From the NCBI RefSeq assembly GCF_000719115.1, contig NZ_JOEA01000009.1, positions 124,001-188,000 on the forward strand: a stretch of DNA of 64,000 nucleotides, written 5' to 3'. Below the pieces are notes generated by a model, which did not search any database, was not told the DNA's origin, and worked only from the letters and a program-made list of their open reading frames with translations. Below are positions 48,061 through 56,783 of the stretch, one piece after another. This stretch comes from Lentzea albidocapillata (GTDB lineage: Bacteria; Actinomycetota; Actinomycetes; Mycobacteriales; Pseudonocardiaceae). Positions within the stretch are counted from its first letter, which is position 1. Every line of letters begins with the position of its first letter. The position numbers and the translations under genes are program-made.

Positions 48061-49077
48061 TCAGGCGCTGGAGCGCACCACGAGCGAGGTGGGCAGCAGC
48101 AGCGACGGGGGCAGGCCGTGCTCGCCCGCCAGTTCCGCGAGCAGCCGCCACGTCATCGTGCGCCCGAGTTCCTCGACGTCCTGCCGGATCGTCGTCAGCG
48201 GCGGGGTGGCGGTCGCGGCGAACACCGAGTCGTCGAACCCGACCACGGCCACGTCCTCGGGCACGCGCTTGCCCTGCGCGTGCAGCACCTGCAACGCGCC
48301 CAGCGCCATGATGTCCGCGGCCACGAACACCGCGTCGAGGTCGGGAGCCTTGCACAGCAACAGTTCCATGGCCTTCGCGCCGCTCTCCGGCGTGAAGTCG
48401 CCGTGCTCCACCAGGTCCGCGGACAGCCTGGCCTCGCTCAGGCCGCGCTTGAACCCACTCAGGCGATCTGCGCCGACGGCCATGTCCTTCGGCCCGGCGA
48501 CGGTGGCGATGCGCTTGCGGCCCAGCGACGCCAGGTGCCGCGCGGCCTCCAGGGCGCCGGTGAAGTTGTCGGCGTCGACGAACGGGACCGTGGTGCCCAG
48601 CGGCCGCCCGCCGGACACCACGGGCAGTCCGATCTCGGCGAGCATCGGCACCAGCGGGTCGTCGCCGTGCAGGCTGACCAGCAACGCGCCGTCGACGTGC
48701 CCGCTGCTCAGGTAGGTGACGAGGTCACCGGTGTCGGCCGGCTGGCTCATCATCAGCAGCAGCTGCATGTGGCGGCCGGCGAGCTCGGAGTGGATGCCCC
48801 GCAGCACACCCGCGAAGAACGGGTCGGACAGCACGCGGCCGGTCGGTTCCGAGACGACCAGGGCGATGGCGTTGGCCCGGTTGCCGGCGAGGGAGCGCGC
48901 GGCCTGGTTGGGGGAGTAGCCCAGCTGCGCGATGGCGGCGTGGACGGCCTCCCGGGCCTTCGCGCTGACGTACTGCTCGTCGTTGATCACGCGCGAGACG
49001 GTCGACTTGGACACTCCGGCGACCCGCGCGACCTCTTCGATCCGGGGGCCGGGACGTCGCTTCGCCGTCTCGGTCAT
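48061..49077 (-). CDS. LacI-family transcriptional regulator
   Basis: 338 residues. HTH at about 12-60 (RIEEVARVAGVSKSTVSRVI, SAKAREAVHAAIAQLGYSP) and periplasmic-binding-protein-like effector domain (DPFFAGVLRGIHSEL, VDGALLVSLHGDDP, AVFVAADIMALGALQVLHAQ, VAVVGFDDSVFAATATPPLT). Such regulators respond to sugars. The nearest candidate target is the GH13 gene at 43214 with its TTGCAA-type palindromes; this link is a guess. A small GTC-CCC-GAAA-GGG hairpin follows its stop (about 48040-48060). Confidence 0.9.
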   Translation of the reverse strand: MTETAKRRPGPRIEEVARVAGVSKSTVSRVINDEQYVSAKAREAVHAAIAQLGYSPNQAARSLAGNRANAIALVVSEPTGRVLSDPFFAGVLRGIHSELAGRHMQLLLMMSQPADTGDLVTYLSSGHVDGALLVSLHGDDPLVPMLAEIGLPVVSGGRPLGTTVPFVDADNFTGALEAARHLASLGRKRIATVAGPKDMAVGADRLSGFKRGLSEARLSADLVEHGDFTPESGAKAMELLLCKAPDLDAVFVAADIMALGALQVLHAQGKRVPEDVAVVGFDDSVFAATATPPLTTIRQDVEELGRTMTWRLLAELAGEHGLPPSLLLPTSLVVRSSA

Positions 49078-49232
49078 CCGGCCATTCTAGGCTGCCTGGC
49101 CGGACCATGATCTGTTCAGGTCCATCTTCGTTCCCCCTCGTCACGGCGGCGTGCGCCAAGTTTCCAAGATCGTCCGCACAAATTCCGCACAGCACCTCCG
49201 AGTTCTGGCACCATGCCCCCCGAGGAGGGCTA

Positions 49233-51950
49233 GTGCGGTATCGGCTTCTTGGGCCGCTGCAGATCTGGCGTGGGGGCGTGGAACTGCGGCTGGGCGGGCC
49301 CCGGCAAAGGGCGTTGCTCGCGGCGTTGGCACTGCACGCCAACAAGACGGTCAGTTTTGAACATCTGAGCGAGGCGGTGTGGGAATCTCCACCCGCGGCT
49401 CCTGAATCGAACATCCGAACCTATGTCGCCGCCCTGCGCAAGCTCGTGCTGGACGACCTCGTCACCGTTCCAGGTGGATACCGGCTCAAGGTGCCGGACG
49501 GAGAGGTCGACGTCGGCGTCTTCGAAGAGCTGTGCGCGGCCGGCGACGAGGCGTTGAAGCGGGGCGATCACCGGGCGGCGGCCGGGAAGTACGCGGAAGC
49601 GCTGGCGCTGTGGCGTGGCCCGGCGCTGGACGGCCTCACCGTGGGGCCGCGGCTCGAGGCCGAGCTCACGCTGCTGCAGGAACGCCGGCTCACCGTCGCC
49701 GAGCAGCACGCGCGGCTGTCGATCGAGCTCGGTCAGGGCGAGCGGCTGATCCCCGAGTTGCGACGGCTGACGAAGCAGTTCCCGTTGCGGGAACAGCTGT
49801 GGCTGCAGCTCATGCACGCGCTGCAGCGGGCCAACCGGCCGGCCGAGGCGCTGCAGGTGTTCGACGACGTGCGGGTGCTGCTCGCCGACGAACTCGGCAC
49901 CGATCCGGGCGGCGAACTGCGCGAACTGCACGCACGGCTGTTGCGCGGCGACCAGCCGCGACCGGCCCTGAACACGCTGCCCCGCGACGTCGCGGACTTC
50001 ACCGGCCGCACCGCCGAGATGGACCGGCTGACCAGGGCGGTCACCGGCAGATCAGCCGTCGTGATCTCCGCGATCGACGGCATGCCGGGCGTGGGCAAGA
50101 CGACGCTCGCCGTGCACTTGGCGCACCGCCTGGAGTATCCGGACGGTCAGCTGTTCATCGACCTGCACGCGCACACCGCGGGCCGTGCGCCCGTGGAACC
50201 GACAGACGCGCTCGACGTGTTGTTGCGCGCGCTCGGCCTGGAGGAGATCCCGGTCGGCCTGGACGAACGGGCCGCCATGTGGCGGGCCGAGCTGTCCCGG
50301 CGCAGGTTGCTGGTCGTGCTCGACAACGCGGTGAGCGCAGACCAGGTCCGTCCGCTGCTGCCGGGCGTGCCGGGCTCGCTGGTGCTGGTCACGTCCCGTG
50401 CCCGGCTGGTCGAGCTGGAAGGCACCTCGACGCTCACGCTGGACGTGCTGTCCGAGGCGGAGGCGTTGCAGCTGTTCGCCACGATCGTCGGCGACGATCG
50501 CGGCAACGACGCCGCGGCTCGCGAGGTCGTGGAGCTGTGCGGACGGCTGCCGCTGGCCGTGCGCCTGGCCGCCGGACGGCTCCGCAGCCGTCCCACCTGG
50601 ACCACCGCCCACCTCGCGACGCGGCTGCGCGAGGGACGATTATCCGAACTGGACGCGGTCTTCGCGTTGTCGTTCAGCCAGCTCCCCGCCGCTCACCAGC
50701 GGCTCTTCGGTCTGCTGGGCCTGCACCACGGCACCGACCTCGACGTTCACCAGGCCGCGGCGCTGGGCGAGCTCGACCTGCTGGAGACCGACGGGATGCT
50801 CGAAGACCTCGTCGACGTGCACCTGCTGGAGTCGGCGACGCTCGGCCGGTACCGGATGCACGACCTGCTCCGGCAGTACGCGCAGTCCAAGGTCGACAGC
50901 ACCCGCGCGCCGCTGACCAGGCTGCTCGACCACTTCCTGGACACGGCGAACCAGGCGACGCGGCTGATGTCGCCCGCCGCGCGCAGGTACGAGGTCGACA
51001 TCACCTACCGGCCGGCGTCGCGGCTGGTGCTGCGCGACTACGACCACGCGGTCGAGTGGCTGGAGACCGAACGCCAGACGCTCGTGGCAGCCGTGGCGCT
51101 GTCACTCGACGGTGACTGGCGCACACACACGTGGCAGCTCGCGCGCGCGTTGACGTTCTTCTGCATGGTGCGCGGCCACACGCGTGACTGGGCCACGATC
51201 AACGAACTGGCGCTGGAGGCCGCGAAGGACGAGCCGGTGGCGCTCGCGATCACCACGAAGAACTACGCGATGGTGTTCTGGCAGACCGCGCAGTACCCGA
51301 CGGCCATCCACTACAACGAGCGCGCGATCGAGATGCTCCGCGAGCTGGGCGACCTGCAGGGCGTGGCGGGCACGCTGAACAACCTCTCGCTGGTCTACCG
51401 GACCCTCGGCCGTCACGCCGAGGCCGCCGACCTGCTCGAACAGGCCATCACCGTGGCACGTCAGCTCGGCGACCGGCACCTCGAGTCGCAGGCGATGAGC
51501 AACGTCAGCAACATCTACAGCGCGCTGGGCCGGTACGACGAGGCGCTGCAGGCGTGCACGTCGGCGCTCGCGTTGATGCGGGAGATGGGCAGCCGTCGCG
51601 ACGAGGCGGACACCCGGAGCGCGCTGGGCATGATCCTGCACGCCATGGGCAGGCACGCCGAAGCGTTGGAGGCGCTGGAATCGGCGTTGGCCGCCGTGCG
51701 CGCGATCGGCGACGTGACGACGGAGACCGTGGTGCTCAACTACCTCGGTGAGGTACTGACGGCGGCCGGGCGTCCTGCCGAGGCCATCGCGCCGTTGCGT
51801 GAGGCATTGGAACTGGCTGAACGCATCGACGACCGGCGTGAGGCCGCGAACGCGCACAAGCACCTCGCCCGCGCGGTCGCGGATCCCGCCGAGGCGGACC
51901 GGCACCGGAAAGAGGCGGACGAGAGGTTCGCGGCGCTAGGTTCTGAGTGA
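49233..51950 (+). CDS. AfsR/SARP-family regulator with NB-ARC and TPRs (second)
   Basis: 905 residues starting MRYRLLGPLQIWRGGVELRL at GTG 49233, behind GAGGAGGG; longer upstream frames lack this typical SARP start. Order: winged helix (1-95), BTAD (about 95-240, GEVDVGVFEELCAAGDEAL), NB-ARC with Walker A GMPGVGKTT (near 290), kinase-2 LLVVLDNA and GRLPLAVRLAAG, then a long TPR array (NLSLVYRTLGRHAEAADLL, NVSNIYSALGRYDEALQ, ALGMILHAMGRHAEALEAL). Pathway-type or global activator of unknown target; the C-terminus overlaps the next gene by 15 bp. Confidence 0.9.
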   Translation: MRYRLLGPLQIWRGGVELRLGGPRQRALLAALALHANKTVSFEHLSEAVWESPPAAPESNIRTYVAALRKLVLDDLVTVPGGYRLKVPDGEVDVGVFEELCAAGDEALKRGDHRAAAGKYAEALALWRGPALDGLTVGPRLEAELTLLQERRLTVAEQHARLSIELGQGERLIPELRRLTKQFPLREQLWLQLMHALQRANRPAEALQVFDDVRVLLADELGTDPGGELRELHARLLRGDQPRPALNTLPRDVADFTGRTAEMDRLTRAVTGRSAVVISAIDGMPGVGKTTLAVHLAHRLEYPDGQLFIDLHAHTAGRAPVEPTDALDVLLRALGLEEIPVGLDERAAMWRAELSRRRLLVVLDNAVSADQVRPLLPGVPGSLVLVTSRARLVELEGTSTLTLDVLSEAEALQLFATIVGDDRGNDAAAREVVELCGRLPLAVRLAAGRLRSRPTWTTAHLATRLREGRLSELDAVFALSFSQLPAAHQRLFGLLGLHHGTDLDVHQAAALGELDLLETDGMLEDLVDVHLLESATLGRYRMHDLLRQYAQSKVDSTRAPLTRLLDHFLDTANQATRLMSPAARRYEVDITYRPASRLVLRDYDHAVEWLETERQTLVAAVALSLDGDWRTHTWQLARALTFFCMVRGHTRDWATINELALEAAKDEPVALAITTKNYAMVFWQTAQYPTAIHYNERAIEMLRELGDLQGVAGTLNNLSLVYRTLGRHAEAADLLEQAITVARQLGDRHLESQAMSNVSNIYSALGRYDEALQACTSALALMREMGSRRDEADTRSALGMILHAMGRHAEALEALESALAAVRAIGDVTTETVVLNYLGEVLTAAGRPAEAIAPLREALELAERIDDRREAANAHKHLARAVADPAEADRHRKEADERFAALGSE

Positions 51951-52409
51951 GCGGGGGCCCGGCCTGCCGCCGGGCACCGCCGCTCCACGAGGCAGTCCGT
52001 CCCGCAGCAACGGCAACAGCCTGGGGTGCTTGCTCATGAGCACCGCGGCTGTGCCGTTGCGCTGCTGGATCCGGCGGCAGAAGTGCGGTGACAGCCCCAC
52101 GCCGAGATAGGCCTCGGCCCGTGGCCCGTAGACGACCGCGCCGCCGAGCCCGCACCACGCGGCCGCGACGGCCAGCCCGCCCGTCCAGACGTACCCCTCG
52201 ACGTAGGTCCCGCCGTTGTGGCGGCTCGCCTCGCTGAAGGCGTCGCTGAACGTCACCTGCGGCTGCAGCCTGGTCCGGGCGTCGGCGGACCACCAGGTGC
52301 CGAGGTCGAGGACCAGGCCCTCCACGCTCGCGTGCGCCCACTCCGAATCGTCGACGAGCGTGCGGAACGGTGCCTCCAGCTCGGTCAACGCCGCCGTGAG
52401 CTCCTCCAC
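51936..52409 (-). CDS. Hypothetical protein, 157 aa
   Basis: Starts GTG at 52409 (EELTAALTELEAPFRTLVDD). It has a helical N-terminus, then an alternating region with SRHNGGTYVEGYVWTGGLAV and GLGGAVVYGPRAEAYLGVGL followed by SPHFCRRIQQRNGTAAV. No family recognised; codon bias is consistent with a gene. It is convergent with the SARP gene and on the same strand as the sigma factor upstream. Confidence 0.5.
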   Translation of the reverse strand: MEELTAALTELEAPFRTLVDDSEWAHASVEGLVLDLGTWWSADARTRLQPQVTFSDAFSEASRHNGGTYVEGYVWTGGLAVAAAWCGLGGAVVYGPRAEAYLGVGLSPHFCRRIQQRNGTAAVLMSKHPRLLPLLRDGLPRGAAVPGGRPGPRSLRT

Positions 52410-52456
52410 CCGCCCATGGTGCGGTGCCCGGGCCGATCTCGCCGTCCGAAGTGGAC

Positions 52457-53941
52457 TCAGGCCTGCGCCTGGGCGATCGTGACCGGGATGCTCACCTGCA
52501 CCGGCCCCGCCACCCCGGTGATGACCCCGTCCCCGGCCTTGGGATCAGCCTGCAGCCGGGCCCGGAACGTGATCGTCTGGCCGGGCGCCAGCGTCTGGCC
52601 GCCCTCGCACGTCACGGTGCCCTTGCCCGCGGGGCACCCGATCATGTCCGCCGAGGTGTTGCCCGGCCCGACCGTCTTGATCTTGTCGGGCATGGTCAGT
52701 GTCAACGTTGGCACCGTGGTCGGTGCCGTGCCGTTGTTGGTGATGCTGATGTTCATCTCGTTGGGCGGGCCCTCGGTGGTCATGGCGACGCTGCTGGGCG
52801 CCGCCCCGGACAGCTTGGCCGCCCCGGGAGCGACCGTGTTGTTGTTCGTCGTGGTCGCCGGTCCGGCTGAGCCGCTCGTCCCCGCGCCCGGTGCCGCCGA
52901 ACCGGCGGAGGTGCCCGCCGGCACGCTGCCGGAGCTCTGGGTCGAGCCGGGCTGACCGGGCTGCGCCACACCCTCCGAGGTGCTCGTGCCGATCGCCGGC
53001 GCGGCGCCGGGGATCGTCGAGGACGGCCCGCCGTCGGTGCTGACGACTCCGGAGGCGGCGACGACCACGACGGCCGCGGCGGAGGCGGCGACACCCAGCC
53101 ACGAGGTCAGGCTGACGGTCACCGCGGCGCCCTTGGTCGCGGTCGCGGCGGCGGCGAGGTAGCCGGCGGTGCCCGTGCCGAGCACGATGGGGGCGACGAG
53201 TCCGCGCAGCGCGCCGTTGACGTCGGACAGTTCGCCGGCGAGCTTGCGGCATTCGGCGCAGTCGTCCATGTGCGCGTCCAGCTGGACGGCGTCACGGCCC
53301 TTGAGCCCGCCGCGCGTCCAGGCGCCGAGCTTCGTCACCGTGGCACGGCACTTCTCCGTCGGCTCCTGGTTGATGTGCGCCTGCAGGAACGCCTTGCGCA
53401 GGCCTTCGCGCGCACGGAACGCCATCGCGGAGACGCCGTTCGCGGTCAAGCCGAGCAACGGCGCGATCTCACCGGGCGACTGGCCCTCGATCGCGGTGTG
53501 CCACAGGACCGTCTGCCACCGTTCGGGCAGCGTCGCGAACGCCGTCGCGGCCATCGCCTGGTCGAGGTCCTCCACCGCCTTGTCGCGGAACGGCACGCTG
53601 GTCGCCTTGGTGGCGCCGGGAACCTCCTCGATGTCCCCCGCGAGCTCGAGCCGCTTTTCCTTGCGGGTGCGGTCATACGCCGCGTGCCGCACGGCCGTCA
53701 GCAGGTACGGCCGGAACGAGGCTCCGGGACCACCGCCGCCGCGCAACGCGGCGAGGACCTTGGCGAACGCCTCCGCCACCAGGTCGTCGGCGTCCGAGGA
53801 CGACGTGGACAGCTGCATCGCCAGGATGGTCGCCGAGCGCACGTGCCGTTCGTAGAGCTTGCCGTACTCCTCGACCCTGCCGTCTCTCACGGCATCGATC
53901 AGGTCGGCATCCGACGACGGTCGTCCACGCTGCCCGATCAA
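52457..53941 (-). CDS. ECF sigma factor fused to zinc-finger anti-sigma and extracytoplasmic domain
   Basis: 494 residues. Sigma region 2 (about 15-85: VEEYGKLYERHVRSATILAM, DADDLVAEAFAKVLAAL) and region 4 (about 130-185: LPERWQTVLWHTAIEGQSPG, GLTANGVSAMAFRAREGLR) are followed by a zf-HC2-like module (HMDDCAECRKLAGEL), a TM helix (near 265-300), a Ser/Gly/Pro-rich spacer and a C-terminal DUF11-like beta domain outside the cell (MNISITNNGTAPTTVPTLTL). This joins sigma factor, its regulator and a sensor in one chain, as in ECF52-like groups. The start is TTG with GAGG 6 nt upstream. Confidence 0.8.
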   Translation of the reverse strand: MIGQRGRPSSDADLIDAVRDGRVEEYGKLYERHVRSATILAMQLSTSSSDADDLVAEAFAKVLAALRGGGGPGASFRPYLLTAVRHAAYDRTRKEKRLELAGDIEEVPGATKATSVPFRDKAVEDLDQAMAATAFATLPERWQTVLWHTAIEGQSPGEIAPLLGLTANGVSAMAFRAREGLRKAFLQAHINQEPTEKCRATVTKLGAWTRGGLKGRDAVQLDAHMDDCAECRKLAGELSDVNGALRGLVAPIVLGTGTAGYLAAAATATKGAAVTVSLTSWLGVAASAAAVVVVAASGVVSTDGGPSSTIPGAAPAIGTSTSEGVAQPGQPGSTQSSGSVPAGTSAGSAAPGAGTSGSAGPATTTNNNTVAPGAAKLSGAAPSSVAMTTEGPPNEMNISITNNGTAPTTVPTLTLTMPDKIKTVGPGNTSADMIGCPAGKGTVTCEGGQTLAPGQTITFRARLQADPKAGDGVITGVAGPVQVSIPVTIAQAQA

Positions 53942-54029
53942 AGAAAGCCTCTTAACGTGATGCCCTGTGCTGATACGCGGACCCTATCGACATGACTCAA
54001 CGCGAACAATCCACGCATCCGAACCCGAT

Positions 54030-54058
54030 GTAATAAAAGAGGTTTAGGACTCGTCCAA
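54030..54058 (-). promoter_or_regulatory. Sigma-A-type promoter of the fused sigma gene
   Basis: Minus strand TTGGAC (54053-54058), 17-bp spacer, TATTAC (54030-54035), in a locally AT-rich stretch about 90 bp before the TTG start at 53941. Confidence 0.55.
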
Positions 54059-54398
54059 GTCTTGCCCAACACAGGACTGATGGCCCTGGCGCTTACTTAC
54101 CTTCCCTGCGTGGACTTCCCGACCCAGCTGGTTCCGGTGCGGACGCGGACGTGACCTGGTTGTGCCAGCCGGCACCGGACTCGCCCGCTTTGTTCGCGAA
54201 ACTGATCGGCGGCGACGGACATTTTCGGTGCGGCGCCAAAGGAACCAGCTTCCGCTGGGCCAACGGTACGAATCCGGCGCGATGTCCGTGCGAACCCGCT
54301 GGACCGGTCTTCAGGTTACCGACAGCTTGTCCGGCGGATTGGTGCGTTCGGTCGAAGGACGAGGCAGGCGCTTTCCTTGGACGGAACGTGACCCGGAC
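54059..54398. other. Intergenic stretch without a supported gene
   Basis: About 340 bp upstream of the YiaA/B gene. Open frames exist on both strands, but none has a recognisable domain or a convincing ribosome binding site, and composition is mixed. I see no RNA structure I can name. Confidence 0.5.
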
Positions 54399-54416
54399 AT
54401 GAGTAGCCGTACTCAT
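54399..54416. promoter_or_regulatory. Palindrome ATGAGTA-N4-TACTCAT before the YiaA/B gene
   Basis: 7-bp perfect arms with a GCCG spacer, 33 bp upstream of the chosen ATG at 54450. Candidate operator. It overlaps another in-frame ATG (54399), which would add 17 residues to the product. Confidence 0.5.
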
Positions 54417-54449
54417 GACAGCCAGGGGGCGACGCTGGACTCTCGGATC

Positions 54450-54746
54450 ATGACCTCTGCCACGCCCTCGCACACACCGACGACCGCCGCGTTCTACGTG
54501 CAGGCGGTCCTCTCGTTCGGGCTCTCGCTGACCGCAGTCGGCATCGGAGTCGTGTTCCTGCCCGTCGACGGGTGGGTGCGCGCGTTCCTGGGCATCGCGA
54601 TGCTCTACACCGTCACCTCGGCGTTCACGCTGGCGAAGGTGCTCAGGGACCGGCAGGAGGACACCTACATCACCAGCCGGGTGGACAGAGCCCGGCTGGA
54701 CAAGCTGCTCACCGACCACGACCCGTTCAAGATCGACGTTCCCTGA
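54450..54746 (+). CDS. YiaA/YiaB-type two-helix membrane protein
   Basis: 98 residues. Two TM segments (AFYVQAVLSFGLSLTAVGIG and RAFLGIAMLYTVTSAFTLAK) with the YiaAB pattern, then a conserved cytosolic tail RDRQEDTYITSRVDRARLDK. YiaA/B proteins are small inner-membrane proteins of unknown function. The start is uncertain: ATG 54450 gives a compact protein, ATG 54399 is in frame. Convergent with the kinase gene, 9 bp apart. Confidence 0.75.
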   Translation: MTSATPSHTPTTAAFYVQAVLSFGLSLTAVGIGVVFLPVDGWVRAFLGIAMLYTVTSAFTLAKVLRDRQEDTYITSRVDRARLDKLLTDHDPFKIDVP

Positions 54747-54755
54747 CCGAGGGGG

Positions 54756-55970
54756 TCAGGGGTGGCCGTGCCACAGCCGCCACGCGCGCGGGCTCGCCGG
54801 CTCGTGGTGGCTGTCGGCCTCCCCGAACCGCAACCGCACCCTGGCGCCGCCCAGCCGCCCGCGCTCCAGGTGGATCGTCCCGCCGGTCGCCTCCGCGGCG
54901 GCACGGGCGATGTCCAGGCCCAGCCCGGTCGACCCGCCACCGCTGCTGCCCCGGTGCAACGCCGAGGACGGATCGGCCACCCCGGTGCCGCCGTCCTCGA
55001 CCACCAGCGTCACCCACCCGCCGTGCCGCACCACCGACACCCCGACCGGCGCGGCGGGAGGCGTGTGCCGGAAGACGTTCTCCAGCAACGTGTCCACCAC
55101 GGCGCCCAGCGCGTCGGGCGCCAGCGGCACCCAGCAGGGCTCGCCCACGTCGATCTCGCACATCCGGCCCTGGTCGGCGGCGTGCGCGGACCAGAACACC
55201 ATCCGGGTCTGCACGACCGACGCCACGTCGCACGTACCGGCCTGCTCGCCCTCGGAGGGTTGCAGGGACTGGATGATCCGGTCGACGTCGTGCCCCAGTG
55301 TGCTGACAGCGCTGCGGATCCGGTCGGCGACGGGCCCGGCCCCCACCGCGTCGGCGTCGAGTCGCAGGGCCGCCAGCGGGGTCCGCAGCCGGTGCGACAC
55401 GTCCGCGATCATCTCGCGTTCCTTCGCGAGCAGCTGCGACGTCCGCGACGAGGCCTCGTCGATCGACTCCGCCAGCGCCTCCAGTTCGCGCGGCCCGCGC
55501 AACCGCACCCGCCGCCCGACCGACGTGGTCAGCTCCCGCAGCGCCGCCAGCACGGGCGTGAAAGGCCTGTGGCCCAACCACACCGCCGCGCCCAAGGCCA
55601 CCAGCGCGACCCCGACGACCAGGAACACCGCGAAGAACGGGAACGGCACGGCGGCCGGCACCACCGAAACCACGGCCCCGTCAACGGAAGCGGCCGGCGC
55701 GCCACCACCGGCCCCGAGGCGCGTGCCGTCCCTCAGCACCACGGACAACCGGCCCCCGGCACCGGCGGCCGTGCGCGCGATCGTTCCCCGGATGGCGTCG
55801 GGATCCGCGGACACCGCCAGCACCCCGGCGACGACAGCCGCATCACGCCGATCGGCTTCGGCGGCGGTGGTCACAGCGTGCGAGTAGGTCAGAAACCCAG
55901 CCGTGGCCACGAAAACCAGGGCGACCAGGCCGGCGGCGAGCAGCAGGGCGCGGGTGATGACCGCCCTCAT
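54756..55970 (-). CDS. Two-component sensor histidine kinase
   Basis: 404 residues. TM1 (about 5-27), a short external domain of about 80 residues, TM2 (FFAVFLVVGVALVALGAAVW), a HAMP-like linker, HisKA with IADVSHRLRTPLAAL, and HATPase_c with N-box LLENVFRHTP, VEDGGTGV and STGLGLDIARAAA. The H-box has HRLRTP in place of HELRTP, as in a group of actinobacterial kinases. Its ATG overlaps the regulator stop (ATGA), so it is second in the operon. Confidence 0.88.
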   Translation of the reverse strand: MRAVITRALLLAAGLVALVFVATAGFLTYSHAVTTAAEADRRDAAVVAGVLAVSADPDAIRGTIARTAAGAGGRLSVVLRDGTRLGAGGGAPAASVDGAVVSVVPAAVPFPFFAVFLVVGVALVALGAAVWLGHRPFTPVLAALRELTTSVGRRVRLRGPRELEALAESIDEASSRTSQLLAKEREMIADVSHRLRTPLAALRLDADAVGAGPVADRIRSAVSTLGHDVDRIIQSLQPSEGEQAGTCDVASVVQTRMVFWSAHAADQGRMCEIDVGEPCWVPLAPDALGAVVDTLLENVFRHTPPAAPVGVSVVRHGGWVTLVVEDGGTGVADPSSALHRGSSGGGSTGLGLDIARAAAEATGGTIHLERGRLGGARVRLRFGEADSHHEPASPRAWRLWHGHP

Positions 55971-56650
55971 TCGGGCGCCGCCAGCTTGAACCCGACGCCC
56001 CGGACCGTGTGCAGGTAACGGGGATGCGCCGCGGTCTCGCCGAGCTTGCGCCGCAACCAGGACGCGTGGACGTCGATCGTCTTGTCGTCGCCCACGTACG
56101 GATTGCCCCACACGGCCTGGATGAGCTCTCGCCGTGAGATCACCCGCCCCGGCCGTTGCGCCAGGTAAGCCAGCAGGTCGAACTCCCGCCTGCTCAGCGC
56201 GAGAGCGGAGTCGCCGAGCGTCGCCGCCCGCTGGGCGAGATCGATGCGCAACCCACCGAGTTCCACGACCTCGGACGGCACCGACGAACCACCCGTGCGG
56301 CGCAGCAACGCGTTGATCCGCGCGGCCAGGTGCTCGGCCGAGAACGGCTTCACGATGTAGTCGTCCGCGCCCGCGTTCAGCGTGCTCACGACCGAGGCCT
56401 CGGCACCCCGCGCGGTCGCCACGATGACCGGCACGTTGCTCACCCCGCGCAGCATCCGCAGCGCCGCGACGCCGTCCAGGTCCGGCAGCCCGAGGTCGAG
56501 TATCACCAGGTCCAGTTCGGAAGTCCCCGCCTCGCGCAGTGCGGCCACGGCGGTGCCGACGGCCTGCACGACGTGACCGAGGTCGGTCAGCGCGTGCACC
56601 AGCGCCGCCTGGACCACCGGGTCGTCCTCGACCACCAGCACCTTCGACAT
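55967..56650 (-). CDS. OmpR/PhoB-family response regulator
   Basis: 227 residues. Receiver domain with VEDDPVV, DLVILDLGLPDLDG (phospho-Asp), VATARG and DYIVKPF; winged helix with LSRREFDLLAYLAQRPGRVI, VWGNPYVGDDKTIDVHASWL and VRGVGFKL. Divergent from the ABC importer with a 133-bp gap that holds a TCCC-TTA-GGGA palindrome (56729-56739), so control of the importer is possible. Start ATG at 56650. Confidence 0.92.
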   Translation of the reverse strand: MSKVLVVEDDPVVQAALVHALTDLGHVVQAVGTAVAALREAGTSELDLVILDLGLPDLDGVAALRMLRGVSNVPVIVATARGAEASVVSTLNAGADDYIVKPFSAEHLAARINALLRRTGGSSVPSEVVELGGLRIDLAQRAATLGDSALALSRREFDLLAYLAQRPGRVISRRELIQAVWGNPYVGDDKTIDVHASWLRRKLGETAAHPRYLHTVRGVGFKLAAPE

Positions 56651-56783
56651 GCACGCAGCGTAAGCACCGAACCCGTCGATTGGGAGAGGTGTCACGAGCT
56701 TATCGAGATCGTGTTTCGTCCTTAAATCTCCCTTAGGGATGGCGGGCCTACGGTCTGCAGTCACACCGGAGCAGGGAGTTGGC

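Noticed and set aside
54151..54402. 83-residue open frame upstream of the YiaA/B gene
   Set aside because: No domain, no ribosome binding site, and composition unlike neighbouring genes.
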